A stretch of DNA of 45,408 bases, taken from an uncultured Eubacteriales bacterium. GTDB lineage: Bacteria > Bacillota > Clostridia > Christensenellales > Aristaeellaceae. A model generated the notes under the pieces. It did not search any database, was not told the DNA's origin, and saw only the letters and a program-made list of their open reading frames with translations. The stretch spans positions 1 to 45,408 of the forward strand of contig CADBZH010000022.1 in NCBI GenBank assembly GCA_902799045.1, read 5' to 3'. The position numbers and the translations under genes are program-made. How positions within the stretch are numbered: the stretch's first letter is position 1; each line of letters begins with the position of its first letter. Below, in pieces: positions 22,250 through 30,706 of the stretch.

Positions 22250-23751
22250 TTAAGAAATTCAGGTTCAACAGGATTACGGTGGGATTGTTGTTTGCCTTTG
22301 CTTCGGCCGTGCTCTGCACAGCGCTCACCTGGGTGGTCTTCTTCGATAAAGAGGCTTATGCGCGAATGCAGGTCTACTTCTTCGATTGCGGCGTGGACGC
22401 ATTGGGCTCATTGATCTGCGCGGCGCTCTATTTCGGCTGCATGAACCAGCAAGGGGACGAGTCAAAGGCCTTCAGAGCCTTGATTCTTCTGGTCAGCGCC
22501 AGCTTTGTGGTAAACGCATGTATGTACCACTCGCTGGGCGTGCCCAGCCAGCACGTATACACCTTCACGTTCTGCCTGCTGAGCAAGCTGATGGATCTGG
22601 TGATGATATTCTTCTTCTACCAGTACGTGAAAAAGACGCTCGGCTTTGGAGGCAAGCTCGCTGGATGGGCGGACAGGGGCATCCCCATACTGATGGCGCT
22701 GGAGTCCGTGGTCATACTGATCAACATCTTCTATCCGCTCACGTTTTTCATTGACGCGGACGGATTCTATCAGGCCACGGGCGCTTCGCCGGCAGAGGAC
22801 GTGTACCTTGCCGTGGTCTCGCTGATTACGGCTGTGCTGATTATCAGGAGCAGCAGCCCGCGCAACCAGAAGATGGCCGCCATGACATTCATCCTCCTGC
22901 CGCTCATCAGTTATGCCCTGGTTCTGGGCGCCTTCGGCAGCGCCTCGCAGTACGGCATGATCCTGATGTCGCTGGTCATCATGTACTGCATCATCTTCAA
23001 CGACAAGAGCAACAAGCTGGCATCCACGCAGACCGAGCTGAATATGGCTACGCAGATCCAGTCCAGCGCGCTGCCTTCCGTCTTTCCTGACAGCGAGGCG
23101 TTCGATCTGTTCGCGAGCATGAACACCGCGAAGGAGGTCGGCGGCGATTTCTACGATTTCTTCATGATCGACGATAATCATCTCTGCTTCCTCATCGCGG
23201 ACGTATCCGGCAAGGGCGTGCCCGCGGCGCTGTTTATGATGACGTCCAAGACCATGATCAAGGACTACGCGCTGACCCGGGACAACACCTCGGATATCTT
23301 CACCGAGGTCAACGCCCGACTGTGCGAGAACAACGACGAGGGCATGTTCGCCACCGCCTGGATCGGCATACTGGACACGCGGACGATGACGCTGCAATAC
23401 ACCAACGCCGGCCACAATTACCCGGTTCTCCAGCGCGCCGGCCACCCCTGTGAACTGATAACGGCGGTGCACGGGCTGTTCCTGGGCGGCATGGAATTTA
23501 CGCAGTATCGCCAGGGCGAGCTTCAGCTTGAGCCGGGCGACCGCCTGCTGCTGTACACGGACGGCGTGGTCGAGGCGCACGATCGCAATGACGAGCTTTA
23601 CGGCGAGGACCGCCTGAAGAGCATGATGAATGACACCAGGAATCTGTCGGGCGAACAGGTGCTCGAGCGCGTCTTTGCCGATGTCGGCGAATATGCCACG
23701 GGCGTTCCCCAGTTCGACGACATCACCATGGTTGTCTTGACGATCAAATAG
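22246..23751 (+). CDS. Membrane PP2C-type (SpoIIE/RsbU-like) serine phosphatase
   Basis: A 501-residue protein with about eight hydrophobic segments in residues 10-250 (first: VGLLFAFASAVLCTALTWVV) and a cytoplasmic phosphatase domain after residue 265. The linker ELNMATQIQSSALPSVFP is the standard start of RsbU/SpoIIE domains. Metal-binding motifs are EVGGDFYDFF, FLIADVSGKGVPAA, TNAGHNYP, LYTDGVVEA and FDDITMVVL; the acidic ligands are all present. Known role of the family: dephosphorylate a STAS antagonist to start partner switching. The membrane part probably senses a signal and has no recognised sensor domain. Start ATG 22246 overlaps the fossil stop. Confidence 0.92.
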   Translation: MIKKFRFNRITVGLLFAFASAVLCTALTWVVFFDKEAYARMQVYFFDCGVDALGSLICAALYFGCMNQQGDESKAFRALILLVSASFVVNACMYHSLGVPSQHVYTFTFCLLSKLMDLVMIFFFYQYVKKTLGFGGKLAGWADRGIPILMALESVVILINIFYPLTFFIDADGFYQATGASPAEDVYLAVVSLITAVLIIRSSSPRNQKMAAMTFILLPLISYALVLGAFGSASQYGMILMSLVIMYCIIFNDKSNKLASTQTELNMATQIQSSALPSVFPDSEAFDLFASMNTAKEVGGDFYDFFMIDDNHLCFLIADVSGKGVPAALFMMTSKTMIKDYALTRDNTSDIFTEVNARLCENNDEGMFATAWIGILDTRTMTLQYTNAGHNYPVLQRAGHPCELITAVHGLFLGGMEFTQYRQGELQLEPGDRLLLYTDGVVEAHDRNDELYGEDRLKSMMNDTRNLSGEQVLERVFADVGEYATGVPQFDDITMVVLTIK

Positions 23752-23768
23752 CATAGGAGGGATATCAC

Positions 23769-24068
23769 ATGATGAATATCATCAAGACCCGGAGCGATGG
23801 CACCCTCACCATTGCCCTGGAGGGTCGAATGGACATTTCCACCGCGCCGGACCTGGAACGGGAGGTCAAGGGCAGCCTGGACGGCGTGACCGAGCTGGTT
23901 TTCGACTTTGAAAATCTCGCTTACATTTCATCCGCTGGCCTGCGCGTGCTGCTTCTGGCCCAGAAGAAGATGAACAAACAGGGCACGATGAAGGTGATCC
24001 ATGTCAATCCAATGGTGATGGAGGTCTTTGAAACCATGGGCTTCGCGGGGATCATAACGATCGAATAG
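23769..24068 (+). CDS. STAS-domain anti-sigma-factor antagonist (RsbV/SpoIIAA-like), copy 1
   Basis: A 99-residue single STAS domain. The phospho-accepting Ser lies in LAYISSAGLRVLLLAQKKM near residues 54-72. The N-terminal part GTLTIALEGRMDISTAPDLE is typical. In the family the unphosphorylated form captures the RsbW kinase. AGGAGG lies 8 nt before the first of two adjacent ATGs. It is 17 bp downstream of the phosphatase. Confidence 0.93.
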   Translation: MMNIIKTRSDGTLTIALEGRMDISTAPDLEREVKGSLDGVTELVFDFENLAYISSAGLRVLLLAQKKMNKQGTMKVIHVNPMVMEVFETMGFAGIITIE

Positions 24069-24106
24069 GATATGATTCTCAGAACTATATATAGGAGGTA
24101 ATAACC

Positions 24107-24406
24107 ATGAAGCTGACCCCGAAAAAGAACGGAACCGAACTGACCATCCAGCTTTCCGGCGAGCTCAACACGCTGACCGCGCCGGAGCTGTCCAACCTGC
24201 TGAACAAGGAGCTGAGCGGCGTGCAGACCCTGACGCTTGACTTTGCCGAGTGCGACTACGTCTCTTCCGCAGGCCTGCGCGTGCTGCTGGCGACCTTCAA
24301 GCAGATGAAGGCGGTAAAGGGCAGCATGCAGCTGTCCAACGTCGGCGAGAATTTCAAGGACGTGCTGAAGAACACGGGCCTGGACGCTGTGTTCGGTGTG
24401 TTTTGA
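24107..24406 (+). CDS. STAS-domain anti-sigma-factor antagonist, copy 2
   Basis: A second 99-residue STAS protein with LTIQLSGELNTLTAPELSNL and the phospho-site CDYVSSAGLRVLLATFKQM. It differs clearly from copy 1 (about a third of residues shared by eye), so it is an old paralogue and may have a separate partner. RBS AGGAGG. Confidence 0.93.
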   Translation: MKLTPKKNGTELTIQLSGELNTLTAPELSNLLNKELSGVQTLTLDFAECDYVSSAGLRVLLATFKQMKAVKGSMQLSNVGENFKDVLKNTGLDAVFGVF

Positions 24407-24439
24407 GCGCCAATCACACCTGAAAGGAGCGAGAACAGC

Positions 24440-24850
24440 ATGACCGAGGAAAGCATATTGAGAATACCCGCCAAGCTGGAGGGCATGGATCTCATTCTGT
24501 CCTTTGTCAGCTTCATGCTGGACACCAACGGCTGCTCGGCCCAGGCGCGCACCCAGCTGCGTATGGCCGTGGAGGAGCTGTATGTGAACGTGACCCTCTA
24601 TGCCTATCCCTCAGGAGGCGGCTGGGCCGAGATTCGCGGCAGCGTGGAGGACGGCGTGGCGACGCTACGCCTCATCGACGGCGGAACGCCCTTCAACCCC
24701 CTGGAGAGGGATGATCCCGACATCATGCTTCCCGGCGAGGAGCGCGGCATCGGCGGTCTGGGCATCTACATGGTGAAAAACATGATGGACGAATTGGAAT
24801 TCGCTTACAGCAATGGCTGCAACCAGCTGACGCTGCGCAAGCAGCTCTGA
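24440..24850 (+). CDS. RsbW/SpoIIAB-like serine kinase (HATPase)
   Basis: A 136-residue GHKL ATPase that in the family phosphorylates STAS antagonists and holds a target protein. The N-box is AVEELYVNVTLYAYP (Asn near 51). G1 is LRLIDGGTPFNPL and G2 is ERGIGGLGIYMVKNMMDELE. RBS AAAGGAGCG. No sigma factor gene is adjacent, so the target lies elsewhere or is not a sigma factor. A terminator follows. Confidence 0.9.
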   Translation: MTEESILRIPAKLEGMDLILSFVSFMLDTNGCSAQARTQLRMAVEELYVNVTLYAYPSGGGWAEIRGSVEDGVATLRLIDGGTPFNPLERDDPDIMLPGEERGIGGLGIYMVKNMMDELEFAYSNGCNQLTLRKQL

Positions 24851-24866
24851 CAGAATCACAGGGACA

Positions 24867-24898
24867 CACCCTTTCCCCCACATCGTGGGGAAAGGGTG
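24867..24898 (+). terminator. Terminator after the partner-switching module
   Basis: CACCCTTTCCCC pairs with GGGGAAAGGGTG around a short loop, followed by ATTTCATTTGG. It lies 17 bp after the kinase stop. Confidence 0.75.
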
Positions 24899-24992
24899 AT
24901 TTCATTTGGATCCCGTGAAGAACCCAGGAAGAACCCTCCGCTCATCAAGAGAACCTAGATGTCTGCGAAACGGCGTTTCAGAAAAGGCGCTA

Positions 24993-25757
24993 CTACTGGG
25001 TGTTCCACTCCGGCAAAGCGTTGTACAGATAGCGGAAGATGGTCTCGTAATCGTGCACGCCGCCCTCCATCACATCGTAACGAACCTTGCCGCCGAACAC
25101 CTCCGGGCGAGCCGCCATGGCCTTCATCTGCGGGTCCAGGTTCGGGAAGGCGATGTCCTTCGTGCCGGTGATCGCGTGGATGCGGAAGTCCGGCGCGCCC
25201 TGGCGCGCCACGGCGTCGACCAGCGCTTGCACAGTCGCCTCCGTCTGTTTCCCGCCGCCCGTCTCCTCGCAGACCCAGCAGTCGCCGCTGAGGGGCAGGA
25301 ACCAATGGAACAGGTCCAGCGCCTCCATGAAGGCATACCAGGTCGTCACGCCGCCCATGGAAAAGCCGCCAATGGCGCGCTCTTCGCGGGTGAAGGATCT
25401 TCCGATGCGCCCCTCCGCCAGCGGCACGACCTGCTCCCTCAGCTCCCCTGTGAACTTCTTCACCGCAATGCCGGAGGAAGCCGGCGTCTTGTCGGTCTCC
25501 TTCGGATCGTAGAAGCAGGGCGCGACCATGTAAAGCGGCTCCAGCTCGCCGCTGTCGATCATGTGGTCGACCATGTTCAAAAACGCGGGGCAAAAGAAGG
25601 CGTACTGGTCGCCGCCGCCGCCATGGATCAGGTAGAGGACGCGCCCGGCGGGCTTCGTCGGCGTGTACAGGAGCAGGAATTTCTCTCCATAGGTCAACTT
25701 CTCCACCGTGCCCGCGCTTTCACAGGCGGACAGGTATTTCTCAGGGACTGGCTTCAT
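24993..25757 (-). CDS. Esterase-family alpha/beta hydrolase (feruloyl-esterase/PF00756 type)
   Basis: A 254-residue hydrolase without signal peptide. VLYLIHGGGGDQYAF carries the oxyanion region, AIGGFSMGGVTTWYAF the nucleophile Ser near 131, and GGVHDYETIFRYLYNALPEW the catalytic His near 234. It is the standard pattern of esterase-D-like enzymes acting on acylated sugars and similar esters; substrate not known. The ATG overlaps the deformylase stop by ATGA, so the two genes are translated together. Confidence 0.85.
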   Translation of the reverse strand: MKPVPEKYLSACESAGTVEKLTYGEKFLLLYTPTKPAGRVLYLIHGGGGDQYAFFCPAFLNMVDHMIDSGELEPLYMVAPCFYDPKETDKTPASSGIAVKKFTGELREQVVPLAEGRIGRSFTREERAIGGFSMGGVTTWYAFMEALDLFHWFLPLSGDCWVCEETGGGKQTEATVQALVDAVARQGAPDFRIHAITGTKDIAFPNLDPQMKAMAARPEVFGGKVRYDVMEGGVHDYETIFRYLYNALPEWNTQ

Positions 25758-26164
25758 ATGATAACCCCCTCCAAATGATCCATCTCATGCTGGATGATCT
25801 GCGCGATCCAGCCGGAGTATTTCTCGCGGCGCTTCCGCCAGGCCGCGTTCCGGTATTCGACCTCGATGTTCTGATATCGCGTGACCCTCCGCGTGCCGTC
25901 CAGGGACAGGCAGCCCTCCTCGGCCTCGTAGGGCGTGTCCTTCGCGAGCATCACCGGGTTGTACATCACCGTATCCGCGAAGCCGAGGCTGACGATGATC
26001 ACGCGCTTCCTCACGCCGATCATGTTCGCTGCCATGCCCACGCACCTCTCCCGGTTGGCCTGGAGCGTATCCCGCAGGTCCCGATCCAACACCGGGTCCG
26101 CCTGGGCCATTGGCAGGGACTTCTGGCTGAGGAACAGCACGTCCCGAACGATGGGCCGGATCAT
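25754..26164 (-). CDS. Peptide deformylase-like protein
   Basis: A 136-residue metalloenzyme that removes the N-formyl group from new proteins. Motif 1 is VGMAANMIGV near residue 44; the usual Gln of GLAAPQIG is Met here. Motif 2, EEGCLSLDG, holds the metal-binding Cys, and motif 3, QHEMDHLEG, holds the two metal His and the catalytic Glu. The start ATG at 26164-26162 follows GGGGGTGA and suits the family start (IRPIVRDVLFLSQKS). The variant motif 1 is common in the short, second deformylases of Firmicutes, so this is probably not the only copy in the genome. Confidence 0.85.
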   Translation of the reverse strand: MIRPIVRDVLFLSQKSLPMAQADPVLDRDLRDTLQANRERCVGMAANMIGVRKRVIIVSLGFADTVMYNPVMLAKDTPYEAEEGCLSLDGTRRVTRYQNIEVEYRNAAWRKRREKYSGWIAQIIQHEMDHLEGVII

Positions 26165-26266
26165 GCGCTCACCCCCTTTCCCGGACAAAAGCCGCCCGTT
26201 TCAGTCCCTACGCAGGACCGGCGATTGCGTTCTCGCGCGCCTGAAGCAATCCTTCCCGACGGCATT

Positions 26267-26956
26267 TCACTGAACGCCGCAGCCGACCGTCGGCATGACG
26301 CATGTCGTGAAGAATTGCTCATAGCCTTCCTTGCCAAACACCCTCTCCAGCACGGCGGAGGACGGATTGCCCTCGTCGATCATCCTCCGTCTGAACGCGA
26401 GAAGGCCGTCGAGCTCATCTGCCTTTGTCGGTGCTGAAAACGCGGCTTCCCTGTAGGCGCTCACGCTGTCCGTGGCCACACGAGCCAGCAGGTCCGGGTC
26501 CGCGTCCTTCGGGATATCCTTGATGAGGGAATAACCCGTGCGCTCCGAAACGTACCACGCGGGCTTTTCCGCATGGTCCGGGAGACTGGAATGCGCCTTG
26601 CAAACCCGCTCCAGCAGCGGCTGGGAAGCCCTGTTCCTGGTCCAATCGTAGTATTCGACAAAGATCATGCGCTTCTTCCCCATCAGCATGATGTCGATGA
26701 GCAGATACGGCACATCCCTTCCCTCAGAGGGCATGAACGAACAGGTGAGCAGCCGCATGCCGAAGGCGGTATCGGTCCGCATGGTCATCAGGTGCCCAAA
26801 GCCATGCACCCGGAACTGCCGCGTCCTGAAGGTCATCAGCCCGAGGCGCTTCGGGTAGGAAAAGCGCGCGTACTCATCCGGCGTGATCTCCTCACAGACA
26901 GCGTCCCCTGTGAATCGTTCCGCGATCGCGTTCGCGATGCGCTCCGTCTCCTTCAT
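26267..26956 (-). CDS. Conserved-looking hypothetical protein, 229 residues
   Basis: No family recognised. The protein is soluble, without signal peptide or membrane segment. It has a basic/aromatic stretch GLMTFRTRQFRVHGFGHLMT near residues 39-58 and a hydrophobic core DVPYLLIDIMLMGKKRMIFV near 81-100. The C-terminus is helical and ends in TTCVMPTVGCGVQ. RBS GGAGGGGG 10 nt before the ATG. Codon use and ribosome site argue that it is a real gene. It lies just upstream of the deformylase-esterase pair on the same strand. Confidence 0.7.
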   Translation of the reverse strand: MKETERIANAIAERFTGDAVCEEITPDEYARFSYPKRLGLMTFRTRQFRVHGFGHLMTMRTDTAFGMRLLTCSFMPSEGRDVPYLLIDIMLMGKKRMIFVEYYDWTRNRASQPLLERVCKAHSSLPDHAEKPAWYVSERTGYSLIKDIPKDADPDLLARVATDSVSAYREAAFSAPTKADELDGLLAFRRRMIDEGNPSSAVLERVFGKEGYEQFFTTCVMPTVGCGVQ

Positions 26957-27001
26957 GCCGTCATATCCCCCTCCGTCATTTGATCCATCGTCGGGCTTTC
27001 G

Positions 27002-27356
27002 CTATTCCTCGTACAGCAGATAAGGCTTCCTCTGCGTCTTGAACGCGGCGATGTCGTCCTGCCAGGAGGCCTTGATCGCCTCGGCGGTCTCACCCGCTTC
27101 GATCATGGTCCTCAATTGGTCGGAACCGCTGAGCAGATCGATCCAATAGCGGCCCTGCTTGTTCGGGGTTCCCCAGAAGTATTCCTCCCGTGAGGTCTCC
27201 GTATAGGCGTGATAGGCGCGGATTCCTCATACTGTTCGTCTCCCAGCAGCACCTCGCCCTTGGAGGCCAGGCAGCTGCCACTTGCCAGGCTGAACAACAG
27301 GCAGGCAAGCAGCATCGTCCTCAGCGGCGGCATAAATCGTAAAATCGTTTCTTCAT
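27002..27356 (-). pseudogene. Broken NamZ-like (DUF1343) exo-beta-N-acetylmuramidase
   Basis: The 5' part has RBS AAGGAG, MKKRFYDL, then after a frame slip a signal peptide (RTMLLACLLFSLASGSCLA) and EVLLGDEQYEE, the usual start of DUF1343 mature proteins. It then joins, in another frame, to a 3' part reading FWGTPNKQGRYWIDLLSGSD, then RTMIEAGETAEAIKASW and RKPYLLYEE, the family's C-terminus. Roughly 250-300 codons in the middle are missing. NamZ enzymes release N-acetylmuramic acid from peptidoglycan fragments outside the cell. The gene beside it is a secreted amidotransferase that could act in the same salvage. Confidence 0.7.
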
Positions 27357-27460
27357 GTGAGAGTCTCCTTATCAATCCAGCCACAGAGTGGCGTTCAGTT
27401 TTTTCGGGTTGGCCCGAAGCAGCGCGAGGCGCAACCGGCGGCTCGCCTTGCCGTCCAGTT

Positions 27461-28384
27461 TTATTGCGCCGCCTCCACGATCGCCGTGAAAAAGCACAGC
27501 GAAGTATCGTCCAGCGCCCTCACCACCGCGATCTCGGGATGGAACTGGATGCCGAGCACAAAGGCCTTGTCCGGCCGTTCCACCGCCTCGATCATGTCGA
27601 CGCCGCCGGTTTCTGTAGTGCCGGTCACCTTCAGACGCGTCCCCTCCACGCTCTTGACCGCCTGATGATGCCAGGACGGCGCGCTGCTGATGACCTCCGC
27701 GCCGACGAGGCGATAGAGGAGCGACTCCCGATCCGTCACCGTCACATCGTGAAAGGCAAAATCGCGGTAGGCGTCGGGCTCCTCCGGTTCGTTGCGATGG
27801 ACGCAGGTATCGTCGAGGCCGAACGCCTGCAGGGCTTCCGGGATATCCTGAATCATCTCCGCACCGGAGACAACGGAGAGCAGCTGCATGCCCCGGCAGA
27901 TGGCCAGGACCGCGACATCCTGTTCCAGGCAGTAAGACATCAGCAGATAGTCGGACACATCCCGTTCGGCGCTGAAACCCTCCCGGGTCTGGACCGGCTG
28001 GGGATCATAATACAGGGAAGGGCTGATGTCCTCGCCTCCCGGGAACACGACGGCCGCGATGCCCTCCATGACCGACGGGGCGTTGGAGCCCTGCCAGGTG
28101 TTGCAGCGCACCCGCTTGGCCGCCGCGTCCGACAGGCTCCCATCCGCGTTCGTAGCGTCGACGAGCATGCCTTCCTCATAAGTGAAATCCGCCGACATCA
28201 CCTGCGGCAGCAGGATCGGCTCGCCGCCCGCCGCCTCTATGGCCTCGCAGGTGGCGACAAAGCTCTCGGACTGCTGATCGCTTCTCCACGCCACCCCGAC
28301 CCGGGGACGCTGTTCCGCGCCGGCGCGGAGCGGGAGCGTCAGAAGCAGCAGCGCCGCGAGCCAAACACACATCCTTTTCATCAT
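27461..28384 (-). CDS. Secreted class-I glutamine-amidotransferase-like peptidase (C26, gamma-glutamyl hydrolase type)
   Basis: A 307-residue protein with a Sec signal peptide (MCVWLAALLLLTLPLRAGAE). The mature part is of the PuuD/gamma-glutamyl hydrolase family: GGEPILLPQVM, VVFPGGEDISPSLYY, the nucleophile Cys in LAICRGMQLLSV near 149, SWHHQAVKSV, and the His-Glu pair in GIQFHPEIA. Such enzymes cleave gamma-glutamyl bonds; export is unusual for PuuD itself but fits hydrolysis of gamma-glutamyl peptides outside the cell. It is next to the broken namZ-like gene. RBS AAAGGAAG; two adjacent ATGs could start it. Confidence 0.85.
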   Translation of the reverse strand: MMKRMCVWLAALLLLTLPLRAGAEQRPRVGVAWRSDQQSESFVATCEAIEAAGGEPILLPQVMSADFTYEEGMLVDATNADGSLSDAAAKRVRCNTWQGSNAPSVMEGIAAVVFPGGEDISPSLYYDPQPVQTREGFSAERDVSDYLLMSYCLEQDVAVLAICRGMQLLSVVSGAEMIQDIPEALQAFGLDDTCVHRNEPEEPDAYRDFAFHDVTVTDRESLLYRLVGAEVISSAPSWHHQAVKSVEGTRLKVTGTTETGGVDMIEAVERPDKAFVLGIQFHPEIAVVRALDDTSLCFFTAIVEAAQ

Positions 28385-28508
28385 TCAGTCTTCCTTTCAC
28401 CCTGGTCCTGCGGAAGCGATGCATGCGTCAAAGCCGACGATGACGCGCTTCAGCGATTCTGAAGCACACTCCGGGCAAACAGACCCATGGCATGCTCCTG
28501 GGCATCCC

Positions 28509-28655
28509 TCAACTGGCCGAGCAGGCGATCCGGCCGTTGGTGCTCAGCGCCTCGAGCTCGTCGAAATTGACGATCAGCCCCCGCTCCCTGAATCGCTTCA
28601 ATATTGGGTGGTTTTCGTCCAGGCTGTCCAGCTCGTCCAACAGATACATTTCAAT
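28509..28655 (-). pseudogene. Fragment resembling the leading region of a radical-SAM peptide maturase
   Basis: An open stretch of about 48 codons reads IEMYLLDELDSLDENHPILK, then RFRERGLIVNFDELEAL, and ends STNGRIACSAS before a stop. The helical LxxLxxxxPxLxRFRxxGLIVxFDELxAL pattern is like the N-terminal region before the catalytic domain in SPASM/radical-SAM RiPP maturases. There is no proper start or continuation. Directly upstream is a truncated HlyD-like gene, so both are probably leftovers of one peptide-export locus. The assignment is tentative. Confidence 0.4.
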
Positions 28656-28661
28656 GGGGGT

Positions 28662-28889
28662 TTACGCGCCGCACGTCCCCCGGAACAGATTCGCCACAGC
28701 CTTCGCCGTCGTCTCCAGCGTGCCGACCGTCGACCAGACGAAGATGCCGGCCAGCAGCACGACCACCGCGGCCAGGAAGATCCAGATTCCCGGATTGGTG
28801 ACGTGCAGGTAATCCGTCAGCTGCTTCGGGGATGAAATGCGTTTCAGGCTTTTCTGACGAAAGAAGGATGATTTCGCTTGCTCAGGCAT
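28662..28889 (-). pseudogene. Truncated HlyD-family secretion protein (NHLM-bacteriocin type)
   Basis: A 75-codon frame begins MPEQAKSSFFRQKSLKRISS, then PKQLTDYLHVTNPGIWIFLA, a membrane helix (WIFLAAVVVLLAGIFVW) and STVGTLETTAKAVAN. This matches the N-terminus of HlyD-like subunits encoded with NHLM-type bacteriocin exporters. The reading then leaves family sequence and stops, losing about 80 percent of the gene. A strong promoter (29054-29082) still points at it. Confidence 0.7.
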
Positions 28890-29053
28890 GTCCTCAGCTT
28901 CTGTTCATGTGTGATGGTTGACCCGTTTCCCTTTGATTCAACCCGGATGTGCCAAACCCGTCTCATTGACAGGCAGCGGCACGGGTCATTTTTGCCGAAG
29001 CCAGCCAGGCGTCCTGCGCCTGCCGGCCGTATTTGTCATCTTACCACAGTAAA

Positions 29054-29082
29054 ATTTTACACGAAATACCATCATAAGTCAA
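29054..29082 (-). promoter_or_regulatory. Minus-strand promoter (TTGACT-17-TAAAAT)
   Basis: TTGACT (29082-29077) and TAAAAT (29059-29054) are 17 bp apart, about 165 bp before the truncated HlyD gene. The rest of the leader has no recognised riboswitch. Confidence 0.7.
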
Positions 29083-29260
29083 CAAGAAAGCAAAGATAAA
29101 TAACCGTTTATGTATGGTTACATGTAATCAAAACTGAATCGCTCCGAGATCCGCACGGAAGCGATGCGGTCCCGGAAGCCTTTTGAGCATTCACGCAAAC
29201 CCGGGAACGAGACGAGGAGACTTGCAAGGTTTCTCTTGCGAAGCTGCTCACTAACGAAAC

Positions 29261-29338
29261 GTACAGATCCTTCGCTTCGCTCAGGATGACAGGGCTTTCG
29301 ATACGCTGTCATTCTGCGCGAAGCGAAGGATTTGTACG
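29261..29338. repeat. REP-like inverted repeat, copy 2
   Basis: Arms GTACAGATCCTTCGCTTCGC with TCAGGATGACA, and TGTCATTCTGCGC with GAAGCGAAGGATTTGTAC. Same family as 13434-13511. Confidence 0.8.
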
Positions 29339-29455
29339 AAACGTCAAGGGGTCACATTTTGCAAAGAAAACGTGAAGAACCAAGAATATCGTCGTTTTCG
29401 TTCCAGTGTTTGGCAGGGAGACTGCCTTCGGCGGAGCTGTGCGGCTACGGTTTCC

Positions 29456-29947
29456 TCATAGCAAAGTGAATATCCATGCGGTGACGGCGCTGCCCAGGAT
29501 GATCATCACACACTGCCGCGCCTGCTGCCTGCGGTTGTAGCCAAAGTCCTGCCAGCCCGCGCAGCCCTCGGTCTCCGGGAAGTAGTGCTGGAAGAAATGG
29601 GTCTTTGTCAGCAGGAACCAGTCCAGGGCGAGGATGTCAAACGCCTTGATGACCGCGCCGATGGTGAAGAACCGAAGGAAGAACTGCCAGAAGGTGAAGC
29701 CGCGCCTCAAGCCGTCGATTCCACCGATGACGAACAGCGCCATATATCCCGCAACAAACAACACAAGGATGATCCACCCCAGCGCCCGCTTCGGCGACAT
29801 GGACAGGCCCTCGAGCCTCGGCCTGAGTTTCTCCTGTACGTCCTCCGGGAAGTTCTTCGCCAGCCGCGCGGTGGGCAGCGTGACGGTCACGCCCCAGATG
29901 CCCAGGAAAAGCAGGACACAGCCTGCAAGGGACAGTATCGCAGTCAT
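29456..29947 (-). CDS. Small four-helix membrane protein, paralogue A
   Basis: A 163-residue integral membrane protein with hydrophobic segments at about 3-25, 57-80, 88-110 and 145-163. Family marks shared with 30707-31213 and 33081-33572: NFPEDVQEKLR after the first helix, then FWQFFLRFFTIG, DILALDWFLLTKTHFF and FPETEG. No known function. The DWxLLTKTxFF segment between helices looks conserved rather than random. It closes a minus-strand run of membrane and small-molecule genes. Confidence 0.75.
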   Translation of the reverse strand: MTAILSLAGCVLLFLGIWGVTVTLPTARLAKNFPEDVQEKLRPRLEGLSMSPKRALGWIILVLFVAGYMALFVIGGIDGLRRGFTFWQFFLRFFTIGAVIKAFDILALDWFLLTKTHFFQHYFPETEGCAGWQDFGYNRRQQARQCVMIILGSAVTAWIFTLL

Positions 29948-29997
29948 CTTCCGCCTCGCCTCCTTGATCTCTCAGATGCTTGGGGAACGGTCCCCCA

Positions 29998-30693
29998 CTA
30001 TATGGCGTATTCCCTGTCGCCCACATACCGCTTCCAGCCGAGCAGCAGCGCCGTGAACATAACGATGGCGCCGAGGCTCATATTTGACGTTCCGATCCCG
30101 TTGATCAGCGCTGTGTTGCCAAGCCGCCGAACCCCGTTGAACACGGCCTTTCCGAGCAGCAGGTTGAACACGCAATACCATTTCGGGAATGGCGTGCGAC
30201 CCTTGAAGAACGCGATGAACTGCACGATACCCGCGCCGATGAAGAACACCGCAAAGACGGCAGCAGCCGGCAGCAGGAAGTACAAGAGGTATTTCATAGC
30301 AATGTCGTGACCGACGGCCTTTCCCGCCGCCCCGGCGACGGATTTGTAGATCCACATGAACGCGCCGCAGGGCAGGTGCACCGCGCCGCCGGCGACGGCG
30401 AGATAGACGTGCATCGACAGCTTGTAGAACCGGCCGCCCTGGGGCATCTTTTCCCGTATCAGGGGATAGATCGTCATGAGGCCGCAGAATTCCAGGCAAA
30501 TCCCCGCAAAGCCGATCAGGCCGCCCAGAATCGGCCGCCAGGCCGGCATGGCCAGCGCGATGGCGAAGTAACCGTCGATCATATTTGCCCCGTCCGGAAA
30601 CCTCGCCGCGCCGATCAGAAGGTCGCCAATCAGCGTCAGCAATGCCCCGAACAGGCCGATTTTCAGGGATTTCTCTGCTTTTTGTCTGCTCAT
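29998..30693 (-). CDS. Multi-pass membrane protein, 231 residues
   Basis: About seven hydrophobic segments, including IGLFGALLTLIGDLLIGAAR, PILGGLIGFAGICLEFCGL, MKYLLYFLLPAAAVFAVFFI and LGAIVMFTALLLGW. The first loop carries RFPDGANMIDGYFAIALAMP, and the end RRLGNTALINGIGTSNMSLG. It resembles a clostridial integral-membrane family of unknown function (DUF6796-like, from memory). RBS AGGAG 7 nt before ATG. It lies between two members of the small membrane family and may be in one operon with them. Confidence 0.75.
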   Translation of the reverse strand: MSRQKAEKSLKIGLFGALLTLIGDLLIGAARFPDGANMIDGYFAIALAMPAWRPILGGLIGFAGICLEFCGLMTIYPLIREKMPQGGRFYKLSMHVYLAVAGGAVHLPCGAFMWIYKSVAGAAGKAVGHDIAMKYLLYFLLPAAAVFAVFFIGAGIVQFIAFFKGRTPFPKWYCVFNLLLGKAVFNGVRRLGNTALINGIGTSNMSLGAIVMFTALLLGWKRYVGDREYAI

Positions 30694-30706
30694 GTTCTTT
30701 CTCCTC

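Noticed and set aside
28986-29039. Small peptide frame MTNTAGRRRTPGWLRQK in the leader of the decayed export locus, tested as a RiPP precursor
   Set aside because: No ribosome site and no leader/core features.
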